Positions 24,870 to 33,876 are shown, numbered from the stretch's first letter. The stretch: DNA of 64,000 bases from Desulfovibrionaceae bacterium (GCA_019421865.1 JAHZEL010000007.1:186001-250000); one strand, 5' to 3'. Notes: a model not told the origin generated them from the letters alone. Program-made: numbers and translations.

Positions 24870-26075
24870 ATGCGTATTCTTGTGCAGAAATTCGGAGGTT
24901 CCTCCGTCGCCGACCTGGAGTGCATGAAAAAGGTGCGCACCAAGGTGCTCGCCGCTCTTGAGGAGGGCTACAAGGTAGTGGTGGTCCTCTCCGCCCGTTA
25001 CGGCCAGACCAACAGTCTGCTGGAAAGAGCCTATCAGTGGTCGGACGAACCCGATCCCGCCGAGCTCGACGTGCTGCTCACTACCGGCGAACAGGAATCG
25101 GTGGCTCTGTTCTCCATGCTCCTGCATGATGCAGGCGTGAAGGCCCGCTCCTTCCTCGGCTTCCAGCTTCCCATCATCACCGATGACGCTTTCGGAAGCG
25201 CCCGAATCGACACCATCAGTGCCGATACCATCCGGGAAGCCTTCCAGACCTACGACGTCGTGGTCATGGCCGGTTTCCAGGGCCGCACGCCCGACATGCG
25301 TCTCACGACGCTCGGCCGCGGAGGATCGGATACCTCCGCCGTTGCTGTTGCAGCCGCTCTCGGCGACGGGACCCGCTGCGACATCTATACCGACGTGGAC
25401 GGCGTCTATACCACCGATCCGCGCATGTGCAAGGACGCCCACAAGATGGACCGCATCAGCTATGACGAGATGCTGGAAATGGCTTCCATGGGCGCCAAGG
25501 TTCTGCAAATCCGTTCCGTAGAAATCGCTGAAAAATATAATGTTCCAGTCCGGGTGCGTTCCACCTTCTCGAATGATCCGGGCACGCTGGTCACCAAGGA
25601 GGACATCATGATGGAGTCCGTGCTCGTTTCGGGCATCGCTTTCGATAAGGATCAGGCCAGAGTCACGCTCCGTGACGTGCAGGACAGACCCGGTTCTGCG
25701 GCCGGTATCTTCAGTCCCCTGGGCAACGCCGGCATCGTGGTGGACATGATCATTCAGACCGCCAGCCGCGACGGCGTGACCGACATGGCCTTCACCGTGT
25801 CCCGCAAGGACCTGAAGCGCACGCTGGAAGTGCTGGAAAAGGCCGCCCCCTCCTGCAGCAGCATCGAACATTCCTCCAACATCGCCAAGGTTTCCGTGGT
25901 GGGCGTGGGCATGCGCAATCACAGCGGCGCCGCCAGCCGCGCCTTCGACGCGCTGTACAAGGCGGGCATCAATCTGCTCATGATCAGCACCTCGGAAGTG
26001 AAGATCTCCTGCCTCGTGGACGAAGCGGATCTGGAACTTGCGGTCAACGTGCTGCATAAGGAATTCGATCTGTAA
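24870..26075 (+). CDS. lysC: Aspartate kinase
   Basis: A 401-aa enzyme for the first step of the aspartate family pathway. The kinase part opens with VQKFGGSSVADLECM and includes TTLGRGGSDTSAVAVAAAL; two ACT domains from about residue 260 (DVQDRPGSAAGIFSPLGNAG and ISTSEVKISCLVDEADLELA) are the sites of lysine or threonine feedback. AGGA precedes the ATG and a clear terminator follows. asd and thrC of the same pathway lie at 5.9 and 2.5 kb. Confidence 0.96.
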   Translation: MRILVQKFGGSSVADLECMKKVRTKVLAALEEGYKVVVVLSARYGQTNSLLERAYQWSDEPDPAELDVLLTTGEQESVALFSMLLHDAGVKARSFLGFQLPIITDDAFGSARIDTISADTIREAFQTYDVVVMAGFQGRTPDMRLTTLGRGGSDTSAVAVAAALGDGTRCDIYTDVDGVYTTDPRMCKDAHKMDRISYDEMLEMASMGAKVLQIRSVEIAEKYNVPVRVRSTFSNDPGTLVTKEDIMMESVLVSGIAFDKDQARVTLRDVQDRPGSAAGIFSPLGNAGIVVDMIIQTASRDGVTDMAFTVSRKDLKRTLEVLEKAAPSCSSIEHSSNIAKVSVVGVGMRNHSGAASRAFDALYKAGINLLMISTSEVKISCLVDEADLELAVNVLHKEFDL

Positions 26076-26108
26076 GCCGGACCTTTTCCATCCGGACACA
26101 TATCATGA

Positions 26109-26137
26109 AAAGGGGAGTGCGCTCCCCTTTCTTTTTT
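26109..26137 (+). terminator. Rho-independent terminator of lysC
   Basis: AAAGGGGAG/CTCCCCTTT perfect stem (26109-26117 and 26122-26130), four-base loop, then C and six T. Confidence 0.92.
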
Positions 26138-26170
26138 CACTCCGACTCGAACATCTTCGGTGAGGTCGCC

Positions 26171-26521
26171 ATGACGCTTCATCTTCCCGTTCCCCTCATC
26201 ACCGTGATTCTGCTCATCGGTTCCAACATCTTCATGACCTATGCCTGGTACGGGCATCTGCGCCATCACTCCCTCACCTTCGTCGGCGCCATTCTCGTCA
26301 GCTGGGGCATCGCCTTCTTTGAATACTGCCTGCAGGTTCCCGCCAACCGCGTGGGATACGGCTATTTTTCCGCAGCCGAGCTCAAAACCATTCAGGAAGT
26401 CATTTCCCTGACCATCTTCGGCATCTTCTCCACTGTCTATCTGGGAGAAAGTCTCACCTGGAACCATGCCGTGGGCTTTGCGCTCATCGTGGCAGGGGCG
26501 TTCTTCGTCTTCAAGGGCTGA
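26171..26521 (+). CDS. DMT-superfamily small membrane protein (DUF486)
   Basis: A 116-aa protein with four hydrophobic helices (LITVILLIGSNIFMTYAW, FVGAILVSWGIAFFEYCL, VISLTIFGIFSTVYLGE, AVGFALIVAGAFFVFKG). The motifs YAWYGHL, FEYCLQVPANRVGYG and YLGESLTWNH are those of the DUF486 family, thought to be a small drug/metabolite transporter relative of unknown substrate. The ATG at 26171 has GGTGAGGT upstream and gives the normal family length; a longer frame would start inside the lysC terminator. Confidence 0.87.
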   Translation: MTLHLPVPLITVILLIGSNIFMTYAWYGHLRHHSLTFVGAILVSWGIAFFEYCLQVPANRVGYGYFSAAELKTIQEVISLTIFGIFSTVYLGESLTWNHAVGFALIVAGAFFVFKG

Positions 26522-26553
26522 CCCCTTCCCGCTTCTCATGACCTGCTTTTGCC

Positions 26554-26603
26554 GAAACGACAGGAAGAGCCGGACGCATTTCTCCGCTCTTGCCTGTCGT
26601 TTC
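26554..26603. repeat. 17-bp inverted repeat upstream of priA
   Basis: GAAACGACAGGAAGAGC (26554-26570) pairs with GCTCTTGCCTGTCGTTTC (26586-26603) with one bulged base. No T-run follows on the plus strand. It lies between the DUF486 gene and priA and could be a 3'-end hairpin. Its arm contains AAACGACAGG, which recurs in the hairpin beyond the other end of priA. Confidence 0.6.
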
Positions 26604-26625
26604 TGCTTCGGATAGGACAGGGAAC

Positions 26626-29079
26626 ATGATCTGTCATGTCGCCATATGCACGCCTCCCTATGCCACGCTGAGCTATCTCACGCCGGAAGAATTTCCGGGC
26701 TTTGCGTGGCAGGTCGGCATGCGCGTGGCCGTGCCCCTGGGCAACGGAGCCATACGCGCGGGCGTGATCACGGGCGTTTTTGCCGATGACGACGAAAACG
26801 CGCTGAAAGGCGGCTCTGCCGGGCAGCACAGCATGAAAAAGCACGGGGATATCACGCTGCGTCCCCTCACCTGGCCGCTGGAACTGACGGCGCTGCTGCC
26901 GCAGGACTACATGGATACCGTGGAACAGCTCGCGGCGCGCCAGTATTCCTCCCCCGGGCGCATTCTGGGCAACCTTCTTCCGCAGGGCCTGCGCGTGACC
27001 GCCCGCATCCGGGTACGGCGCTACCTTCCGGACCTCGACGGCAAGGGGCAGAAGCCGAAACTTTTTGCACTGCGCGACATCCCCGCCATGCCTGACGCGG
27101 AACGCGCATCGCTTGCGTCGGATTTCATGGCGGGCAGGGCGGAGCTTCTCATGCTGGCCGAAGATGCCGCCGCAGGCGAGCTGTGCGCGCTGACCTGCGA
27201 TCCGCCCTGGCCCGTGCGCCCCAACGCCGTCAAGCAACGCGAAGTGCTCGAATGGCTGCTGCAGAACGGCGTATCCTCACGCAGAAAGCTGCACGACGCA
27301 CTGCCGGACTCCACTCCCGCCCTGACGGCTCTCGTCAAAAACAAGCTGGTGGAACTGCGCCCGGCCGGAGCCGAAGAAGAGGAGTGCGAACCCGGCGAAT
27401 CCCTTCTTCCCCCGCCGGAGCCGCCCTTCCAGCTGACGGAAGAGCAGCAGTCGACGCTGGACGAGTACTGCCATGAAATGGATCTTCTTGCCGGGGGAGA
27501 AAAGCGTCCCTTCGCACATCTTCTGTTCGGCATCACGGGCAGCGGCAAGACGGCCGTCTATCTGGAACTGGCCCATGCCTGTCTTTCCCGCGGCCGTTCC
27601 GCCCTCATTCTGGCCCCGGAAGTGGCCATTGCCCTCAAGCTCAGAAGAGACGCCGAACAGCGATTTCCGGGCACGCCCATCTTTTTCTATCACGGGTACC
27701 AGAGCCAGCAGCAGCGGGAGAAGACCTTCCGCCGTCTTGCGGCCCGGCGCGATCCCTGCATCATCATCGGAACCCGCTCGGCGCTGTTTCTGCCCGTACC
27801 GCCGCTCGGCGCCATCGTGCTCGACGAAGAACACGACGGATCCTTCAAGCAGGAAGACCGGCTTCCCTATCAGGCCAAGGAAGTGGCCTGGGAACGCGCC
27901 AGACGGCATAAAGCCCTTCTGGTACTGGGATCGGCCACGCCCGACATAAAAACCTTCCATGCGGCGAAGGAAGGGCTTTTTCCGCTCTCCCGGCTGACAC
28001 AGCGGGCGGGAGGCGGCACGCTTCCCACCGTAGAGCTGGTTGACATCCGGGAACAGCCCACCTCAAGGCTGCTTTCTCCCCGGGCCGTGGAGGCTCTGCG
28101 GGAAACGGTGCAGCGCGGAGAGCAGGCCGTGGTGCTGCTCAACCGCAGAGGATATGCGCCGCTCATGTACTGCCTGAACTGCGGCACCGTGGCCAAGTGC
28201 CCCAACTGCGACATTGCGCTTACCTATCACAAGAAGCGCGAGCAGCTGGTCTGTCACTACTGCGGGCATACCCGCCCCTTTCCCTCGCCTTGCGAAAAAT
28301 GCGGCGGCCTGAACTTTCTGCCGATGGGCGAAGGCACGGAAAAGCTTGAAGAAAGTCTGGCAGGAGAGGAACTTGCCGGAGCGCTGCCCCCCGGCGGACG
28401 CGTGCTTCGCCTCGACCGGGACAGCACCAGCCGTCCGGGCCGGATGGAAGAAATTCTTTCCGCCTTTGCGCGGCAGGAAGCGCAGGTGCTCGTGGGCACG
28501 CAGATGCTCTCCAAGGGGCATCACTTCCCCAACGTCACCCTTGCCGTCGTGGCCGACGGAGACATGGGCCTGAACATGCCCGACTACCGTTCGGCGGAAC
28601 GTACCTTCCAGCTGCTGGTCCAGTCCTCGGGCCGCGCCGGTCGAGGAGAAAAACCGGGGCGCGTTCTCATTCAGACGAGGGACATCGGCCATTACTGCTG
28701 GAAGTTCGTGCAGACCGGCGACTACGAGGGGTTCTACGAGCATGAGATAGCGCTGCGCAAACAGCGCCGATATCCGCCCTTCGTCAAGCTTGCGCTCATC
28801 CGCCTTTCCTATCCCTGGGACTGGAAGGACGGACTGAACCATGTGAACACCTTTGCCGCCTCGCTGCGAAAGCATGCCCGAGAGCTCGGCCTTACCGTGC
28901 TCGGCCCCGCCCCCGCGCCTCTGGCCCGCATTCAGGGCAGAATGCGCTTCCAGTGCCTCGTGAAGGCCGATACCTGGCAGCATATCCGGCTCGCCTATGC
29001 GCTGGCCCTGCGCGATGCAGGAACACTTCCGCACGACATGCGCATCTCGCTGGATCTCGACCCCGTGAACATGCTCTGA
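26626..29079 (+). CDS. priA: Primosomal helicase PriA
   Basis: An 817-aa 3'-5' helicase that reloads the replisome at collapsed forks. The N-terminal 3'-DNA-binding part is followed by Walker A in LLFGITGSGKTAVYLELA, Walker B in IVLDEEHDGSFKQED, and two zinc sites in the helicase insert (YCLNCGTVAKCPNCD and CHYCGHTRPFPSPCEKCGG). Motif V/VI includes VGTQMLSKGHHFPNVT and QSSGRAGRGEKPGR. The ATG at 26626 has GGACAGGG upstream; a TTG at 26590 would add twelve residues and lie inside the hairpin. Confidence 0.96.
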   Translation: MICHVAICTPPYATLSYLTPEEFPGFAWQVGMRVAVPLGNGAIRAGVITGVFADDDENALKGGSAGQHSMKKHGDITLRPLTWPLELTALLPQDYMDTVEQLAARQYSSPGRILGNLLPQGLRVTARIRVRRYLPDLDGKGQKPKLFALRDIPAMPDAERASLASDFMAGRAELLMLAEDAAAGELCALTCDPPWPVRPNAVKQREVLEWLLQNGVSSRRKLHDALPDSTPALTALVKNKLVELRPAGAEEEECEPGESLLPPPEPPFQLTEEQQSTLDEYCHEMDLLAGGEKRPFAHLLFGITGSGKTAVYLELAHACLSRGRSALILAPEVAIALKLRRDAEQRFPGTPIFFYHGYQSQQQREKTFRRLAARRDPCIIIGTRSALFLPVPPLGAIVLDEEHDGSFKQEDRLPYQAKEVAWERARRHKALLVLGSATPDIKTFHAAKEGLFPLSRLTQRAGGGTLPTVELVDIREQPTSRLLSPRAVEALRETVQRGEQAVVLLNRRGYAPLMYCLNCGTVAKCPNCDIALTYHKKREQLVCHYCGHTRPFPSPCEKCGGLNFLPMGEGTEKLEESLAGEELAGALPPGGRVLRLDRDSTSRPGRMEEILSAFARQEAQVLVGTQMLSKGHHFPNVTLAVVADGDMGLNMPDYRSAERTFQLLVQSSGRAGRGEKPGRVLIQTRDIGHYCWKFVQTGDYEGFYEHEIALRKQRRYPPFVKLALIRLSYPWDWKDGLNHVNTFAASLRKHARELGLTVLGPAPAPLARIQGRMRFQCLVKADTWQHIRLAYALALRDAGTLPHDMRISLDLDPVNML

Positions 29080-29194
29080 GACTCTTTCCGCACTCGGACC
29101 TGCATCGGCAAAGCAGTCCCTTCCCCAAAAACAGGGCACACCTCAAAAGCCCCGGTTGTCCGCCTCGTTGCCGAAAAACGCGCGTTTCTTAAAC

Positions 29195-29233
29195 GACAGG
29201 GCTGCCGTCCGTAATCGGACGGCGGCCCTGTCT
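29195..29233 (-). terminator. Probable terminator of pnp
   Basis: A 17-bp stem with one G-U pair, GACAGGGC and CCGTCCG against CGGACGG and GCCCTGTC (29195-29211 and 29216-29232), loop TAAT. On the minus strand it is followed by TTTAAGAAACGCGCGTTTTTC, a weak T-run that includes the small palindrome AAACGCGCGTTT. Confidence 0.6.
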
Positions 29234-29273
29234 GCATCATGAAGCGCGGGGAAGAACACTTCCCCGCACCTTA

Positions 29274-31529
29274 TCAGTCTTCCTTATGTTCGCGACGGGG
29301 ACGATCGCTGCGCTCACGGCGTTCACCGCGACGCTCGCGACGTTCGCCTTCACCGCGTTCTCCACGCTCGCCGCGTTCACGACGGGGAGCAGGGCGGGCG
29401 GTGTCTTCGGGCTTCCATTCGATGCCCTGAGCTTCCAGCAGCACGGCCTTGCGGCTGGCACGGATGCGGTCGCCGTTGATCTCGATGACCTTGACCATCA
29501 TGTCTTCGCCCAGATGCGCCACGTCCTCGGTCTTTTCCACACGGTTGGTGTCGAGCTGGGAGATGTGCACCAGAGCTTCGAGGTTGGGCAGGATTTCCAC
29601 GATGGCGCCGATTTCCAGAATGCGCTTCACCTTGGCATTGTAGTTCTTGCCGAGTTCCGCATGCTGGTCGTAGTAGAGCACCATTTCCTTGGCGGCCTGC
29701 ATGGACTTCTGCGTGGGAGCGAAGATGGTGATGCGGCCGGAATCCTCGATGTCGATGGCGGCACCGGTGGCGGTGGTGATGGCCTTGATGTTCTTTCCGC
29801 CGGGGCCGATGATCATGCGGATGATCTCGGGATTCACGAACACTTCCTCATGCTGGGGAGCATAGGGAGAAAGTTCGCGCACGGCAGGCATGGCTTCGGC
29901 CATGACACCGAGGATGTGCAGACGGGCCACGCGGGCCTGTTCCATGGCGCGGGCCATGACTTCGGTGGGCAGACCGTTGATCTTGATGTCCATCTGAATG
30001 GCGCTGATACCTTCGGCGGTACCGGCGATCTTGAAGTCCATATCGCCGAGAGCGTCTTCGTCACCGAGGATGTCGGTCAGAACGGTATAGGTGTCGCCGT
30101 CCTTGATGAGGCCCATGGCCACACCGGCCACGGGAGCGCTGATCGGCACGCCGGCATCCATGAGGGAGAGGCAGCCGCCGCACACGGCAGCCATGGAAGA
30201 GGAACCGTTGGATTCCACGGTATCGGACACCACGCGGATGGTGTAGGGGAACGTTTCGGCAGAAGGCAGCACGGCCTTGAGGGCGCGTTCGGCGAGGTGA
30301 CCGTGACCGATTTCGCGGCGGGACACACGCACGGACTTCACTTCGCCCACGGTGAAGGGCGGGAAGTTGTAGTGCAGCATGAAGCGCTTGCTTTCGTCGC
30401 CGTTCAGGGTATCGACCTTCTGCTCGTCGGAAGAGCTACCCAGCGTGGTGACGGCAATGGTCTTGGTTTCGCCGCGGGCGAAGATGACGGAACCGTGAGC
30501 GCGGGGAAGCACGGAAGCTTCGATTTCAATGGGACGAACGGTCTTGGTATCGCGGTTGTCGATACGGGTGCCTTCGTTGATGACTCTCTGACGGACGAGC
30601 TTCTTTTCCAGATGCTCCAGCACTTCACCGATGGCGGCCTGCGCAACGGGATCGTCGGCATAGCGTTCGTCGGTGGCCATGAGGGCCTTCACCTTGTCCT
30701 TGACGGCCTTGCGGGCGTCCTTTCTCTGCAGCTTGTCGGTGGTGCGCAGAGCGTCTTCCATGCCGGACTTGATGGCCAGCTCTTCCACGTAGGCGAAGAG
30801 TTCGGGATCATCTTCCTTGGGCACGAATTCGGTCTTGGTCTTGCCGGCCAGCTTCACGAGCTCTTCCTGAGCGTCGATGAGGGGCTGGATGGCCTTGTGA
30901 GCCCAGTTGAGGCCGTCGATGAGGTCCTGTTCCTTGACGAGCTTGGCTTCGCCTTCCACCATGACCACGGCATCGCGGGAAGCGGCGAGCACGATGTCCA
31001 TGTCGGAGCGCTTCAGCTCTTCAGTGGTGGGGTTCAGCACGAACTGTCCGTCCACGCGGCCGAGGCGGGCACCGGCGACGGGGCCGGCGAAGGGAATGTT
31101 GGAAATGCAGGTGGCGGCGGAAGCAGCGGTGATGCAGAGCACGTCGGGATCGTTTTCGCCGTCGGCGGAAATGACGGTGGCAAGCACCTGCACTTCATTG
31201 CCGTAGCCCTTGGGGAAGAGCGGACGGATGGGACGGTCGATGAGGCGGGCCACGAGAGTTTCATGGTCGCTGGGACGGCCGATTTCACGACGGAAGAAGT
31301 TGCCGGGGATGCGGCCGGCGGCATACATGCGTTCGGCGTATTCCACGGTAAGAGGGAAGAAGTCCTTCGGGGTATCGAGCTGGGCTTCACAGACGGTGAC
31401 GAGAGCCACGGTGCCGCCGCACTGAATCCAGATGGCGCCGTTGGCCTGACGGGCCACACGGCCCGTTTCCAGAATGATTTCCTTGCCGCCTACGGTGGCG
31501 GACACACGAGTACTGTTGAGCAGACCCAT
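29274..31529 (-). CDS. pnp: Polynucleotide phosphorylase
   Basis: A 751-aa 3'-5' phosphorolytic exoribonuclease. Two RNase PH-like halves are separated by an all-helical linker (about residues 215-310); the second half carries the GDEDALGDMDFKIAGT block with catalytic aspartates. A KH domain (IIGPGGKNIKAITTATGA) and an S1 domain (about residues 620-690, from NAKVKRILEIGAIVEI) follow. The last 45 or so residues are a disordered Arg/Glu/Gly tail built of RGER-type repeats. It follows rpsO with a large hairpin between them, the arrangement that in E. coli allows PNPase to control its own mRNA. Confidence 0.97.
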   Translation of the reverse strand: MGLLNSTRVSATVGGKEIILETGRVARQANGAIWIQCGGTVALVTVCEAQLDTPKDFFPLTVEYAERMYAAGRIPGNFFRREIGRPSDHETLVARLIDRPIRPLFPKGYGNEVQVLATVISADGENDPDVLCITAASAATCISNIPFAGPVAGARLGRVDGQFVLNPTTEELKRSDMDIVLAASRDAVVMVEGEAKLVKEQDLIDGLNWAHKAIQPLIDAQEELVKLAGKTKTEFVPKEDDPELFAYVEELAIKSGMEDALRTTDKLQRKDARKAVKDKVKALMATDERYADDPVAQAAIGEVLEHLEKKLVRQRVINEGTRIDNRDTKTVRPIEIEASVLPRAHGSVIFARGETKTIAVTTLGSSSDEQKVDTLNGDESKRFMLHYNFPPFTVGEVKSVRVSRREIGHGHLAERALKAVLPSAETFPYTIRVVSDTVESNGSSSMAAVCGGCLSLMDAGVPISAPVAGVAMGLIKDGDTYTVLTDILGDEDALGDMDFKIAGTAEGISAIQMDIKINGLPTEVMARAMEQARVARLHILGVMAEAMPAVRELSPYAPQHEEVFVNPEIIRMIIGPGGKNIKAITTATGAAIDIEDSGRITIFAPTQKSMQAAKEMVLYYDQHAELGKNYNAKVKRILEIGAIVEILPNLEALVHISQLDTNRVEKTEDVAHLGEDMMVKVIEINGDRIRASRKAVLLEAQGIEWKPEDTARPAPRRERGERGERGEGERRERRGERRERSDRPRREHKED
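29277..29400 (-). repeat. Degenerate coding repeat for the Arg/Glu-rich tail of PNPase
   Basis: The 3' end of pnp is a run of short imperfect repeats related to CGCGAACGCGGTGAA that encode GERGERGE- and RRERRGER-type units. Such tracts can vary in copy number between strains. Confidence 0.7.
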
Positions 31530-31642
31530 AATGGTTACTCCTGGAAGGAGACTCCGTGAAGAAAGACGAAAGCTTCGCCTCTGTTCGCGGATGCTCCTTC
31601 CTCGCGTTGAGGTTGAGGGGGATTGCCCCTTTCATGCAGGAT

Positions 31643-31670
31643 GGGGGAGCGGAATCGCTTCCGCTCCCCC
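31643..31670 (-). promoter_or_regulatory. rpsO-pnp intergenic hairpin
   Basis: Perfect 12-bp stem GGGGGAGCGGAA/TTCCGCTCCCCC (31643-31654 and 31659-31670). No T-run on the minus strand, so it is more likely a processing or partial-termination site between rpsO and pnp. In E. coli RNase III cuts a hairpin at this place. Confidence 0.7.
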
Positions 31671-31691
31671 TTGTTTCCGGATCGTTTCCGA

Positions 31692-31961
31692 CTACTTGCG
31701 CAGACCGAGCTTTTCGATCAGAGCGCGGTAGCTCTGAATGTCGGTCTTCTTCAGGTAGTTCAGCATCTTGCGACGCTGGCCGACCAGCTTGAGCAGGCCG
31801 GTACGGGAGTGGAAGTCCTTCTTGTTGGCCTTGAAGTGGCCGGCGAGGCCGTTGATGCGGGCGGTAAGAAGGGCGATCTGAACTTCAGCGGAGCCGGTGT
31901 CGCCTTCGTGCTTGGCGAACTGAGCGATGACGGCCTGCTTCTGAGCGGAATCCATAGCCAC
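31692..31961 (-). CDS. rpsO: 30S ribosomal protein S15
   Basis: An 89-aa primary 16S rRNA-binding protein of the small-subunit platform. The sequence is typical: QFAKHEGDTGSAEVQIALL, then TARINGLAGHFKANKKDFHS and GLLKLVGQRRKMLNYLKK. The gene follows truB by 33 bases and is followed by pnp, the widely conserved truB-rpsO-pnp order. A GAGGA-rich ribosome-binding site precedes the ATG. Confidence 0.98.
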   Translation of the reverse strand: MAMDSAQKQAVIAQFAKHEGDTGSAEVQIALLTARINGLAGHFKANKKDFHSRTGLLKLVGQRRKMLNYLKKTDIQSYRALIEKLGLRK

Positions 31962-31994
31962 AGCGGTATCCTCCTCTCTGACATTCGTCAGAGG

Positions 31995-32921
31995 TTAGTG
32001 GGTAAAAAGCCCCCGAAGTACTGCCCAGACAGGACGATCCCTGTCCATACGGGCTTCTGCCAGAGCCAGAGGCGAGCCATCCTGCGCCAGTATGACGGCG
32101 CGTTCACCGGATTCGAAAGAACCGAATTCCGGCAGATGGGGAACGGCGATGCCGTTTCTCAGATTCGCTTCCTGCACTTTGCCGACGGAAATATTCTTCC
32201 AGCCGGGCAGGGCGGCACTGATGGGCATGATCCATTCCGGCAGCCTTTCGGGCTCGGCAAGGACCTCGTCCAGCGTGTGAGCGACGTCCAGTCCGAACGG
32301 ATGGCTGTATTCCCGGGTCAGTTCCGTGAGCATGGCTCCGCACCCAAGTCGAATCCCCAAGCTGTGGGCCAGGGACCGTATGTAGGAACCGGAACTGCAC
32401 GTTACCCGGAATCGTACGTCCGGCATGTTCACCCATTGAACATCGGCGTACGAAACATGTATGCTTTTCACCTTGACCGGCACTTCCATGCCGGCACGGG
32501 CCAGCTTGTACAAGGGCTGTCCCTGGTGCTTTGCGGCGGAATAGGGCGGAACGGGCTGTTCCGTCACATCCAGCCAGGCCGCCACTTCACGACGGGCAGC
32601 CTCTTCAAGCGCGGAGCCGGGGAGAAGATCCTCCTCCGTCAGCTTCGTTTCGGAAACAATGGAACCTTCGGCATCCCAGGTATCGGTGGTCACGCCCAGA
32701 CGCAGCGTTCCGCCGTAGGTTTTCACGCCGCCTTCCAGAAGATAGCCGGAAAGCTTGGTGGCGTGGCCGAGAAGAACAAGCAGCACTCCCGTGGCCATGG
32801 GATCGAGTGTTCCTGCATGGCCGATTTTCTTCTGCCCGAGACGCTTGATGCGCGCAATGGTCTGCGCGGAAGAAAGCCCCTTGGGCTTGTTCAGTACCAG
32901 TATGCCGTGCTGCTGTTCCAT
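31995..32921 (-). CDS. truB: tRNA pseudouridine(55) synthase
   Basis: A 308-aa enzyme that makes pseudouridine 55 in the T loop of tRNA. The N-terminal block is LVLNKPKGLSSAQTIARIKR and the catalytic aspartate is in GHAGTLDPMATGVLLVLLG. A C-terminal PUA-like segment (about residues 250-308) is present. No ribosome-binding site is obvious before the ATG. A GATAAT at 32949-32944 about 20 bases upstream could be a -10 giving a very short leader. First gene of truB-rpsO-pnp; the usual upstream nusA-infB-rbfA genes are not here. Confidence 0.95.
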   Translation of the reverse strand: MEQQHGILVLNKPKGLSSAQTIARIKRLGQKKIGHAGTLDPMATGVLLVLLGHATKLSGYLLEGGVKTYGGTLRLGVTTDTWDAEGSIVSETKLTEEDLLPGSALEEAARREVAAWLDVTEQPVPPYSAAKHQGQPLYKLARAGMEVPVKVKSIHVSYADVQWVNMPDVRFRVTCSSGSYIRSLAHSLGIRLGCGAMLTELTREYSHPFGLDVAHTLDEVLAEPERLPEWIMPISAALPGWKNISVGKVQEANLRNGIAVPHLPEFGSFESGERAVILAQDGSPLALAEARMDRDRPVWAVLRGLFTH

Positions 32922-32996
32922 GCGAAAAGTCTATGTAGCTTTAATTATCAGGATAGTCCAGTCCCCGCGGAAGGATTGCCGCGGAGAAAGCTCCCC

Positions 32997-33020
32997 TAAA
33001 AACGAAGGCGGAAGCCGCCT
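32997..33020 (-). terminator. Rho-independent terminator of lolA
   Basis: AGGCGG/CCGCCT stem (33006-33011 and 33015-33020) followed on the minus strand by TCGTTTTTAG. A second CCGCGG/CCGCGG hairpin lies further downstream at about 32965-32984. Confidence 0.7.
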
Positions 33021-33037
33021 CACAGGGCCTTATGTCG

Positions 33038-33730
33038 TCAGTTCAGAAGAGGCCTCGACACGGGGTGCTGCGCTTCCACATGGTCTTCCACTTCCGTGCC
33101 CGAAGGCGGCGTAAAGGTGAAGTCCTTGGCGGAAACGGAAACGTCGGGCTTCAGGTTCTTCAGCTCTATCGTGTTGGTATTGCCGTAGAAGTCCATGACC
33201 ATGGCGCGGCGGATGAGCGACGTATCGGGATCGATCCAGAGCTGGGCTTCGGTCAGTTCCGTGGTGGGTTCCTTGGGGTAGAGCAGAAGATGGATGAGCT
33301 TGCCGTCTTCCGGAGCCTGGGAGGGCTCCAGATCGAAATCGCGGGAAAGAGCGCTCTGCCCGGTGATGACCTGGATGAGAGAACGGGAATCTTCGGCCAG
33401 TTCACGGGAATAACGGTAGGCCAGCTCCTCGTCGGGCAGGTAGTTCCAGATTTCCCTGTCCGTAACCATGAGAAGTTCGGCATGGGGAGCAGCGGTTTCC
33501 CAGCGGACGAGCAGGGGCTTTTTGAACGTGATCACGCCGTGGCGCTCTTCCACGACGCCGCTCTCGCGCTGCAGAAGCTGCTGCGTGAAATCGGCACGAA
33601 AGCTCTGCATGGAGGCGTAGGCGGCCTGCATGCTGGTCACGACGGAGGAAATATCGGCAGCCCGACCGTTCTGAACAAAGAGTCCCAGAACAAGAAAGGC
33701 ACAGAAGAAGATCCGCAGAAATCGGCTCAT
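33038..33730 (-). CDS. lolA: Outer-membrane lipoprotein carrier protein LolA
   Basis: A 230-aa periplasmic chaperone that carries lipoproteins from the inner to the outer membrane. A signal peptide (FLRIFFCAFLVLGLFVQNGRA) is followed by the LolA beta-barrel pattern: SMQSFRADFTQQLLQRESG, HGVITFKKPLLVRWETAAP and EIWNYLPDEELAYRY. The start at 33730 has AAGGATT upstream; the longer frame to 33871 would run into the eno terminator. Presence of LolA shows a Gram-negative envelope. Confidence 0.92.
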   Translation of the reverse strand: MSRFLRIFFCAFLVLGLFVQNGRAADISSVVTSMQAAYASMQSFRADFTQQLLQRESGVVEERHGVITFKKPLLVRWETAAPHAELLMVTDREIWNYLPDEELAYRYSRELAEDSRSLIQVITGQSALSRDFDLEPSQAPEDGKLIHLLLYPKEPTTELTEAQLWIDPDTSLIRRAMVMDFYGNTNTIELKNLKPDVSVSAKDFTFTPPSGTEVEDHVEAQHPVSRPLLN

Positions 33731-33832
33731 GATGTAATCCTTATTTCTCCCGGAAAAGGCGGTCGACGCCGCCAGACGGCAAGAAATGACGGAGGCCTGC
33801 GGGAGAGGCCGGAAAAGACCGGAAACCGGTCG

Positions 33833-33869
33833 CGTAAGGGAAGGAAAGCGGGGAGGAAAGCCTCCCCGC
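33833..33869 (-). terminator. Rho-independent terminator of eno
   Basis: GCGGGGAGG/CCTCCCCGC perfect stem (33848-33856 and 33861-33869), loop AAAG; on the minus strand it continues TTTCCTTCCCTT, a moderate T-run. Confidence 0.7.
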
Positions 33870-33876
33870 ACGGTTG

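Noticed and set aside
29277..29400. Short DNA repeats as a possible CRISPR
   Set aside because: Repeats are in frame, degenerate and code for the PNPase tail; no spacers and no cas genes.
29286..31559. A 757-codon plus-strand open frame
   Set aside because: Antisense to pnp and devoid of motifs.
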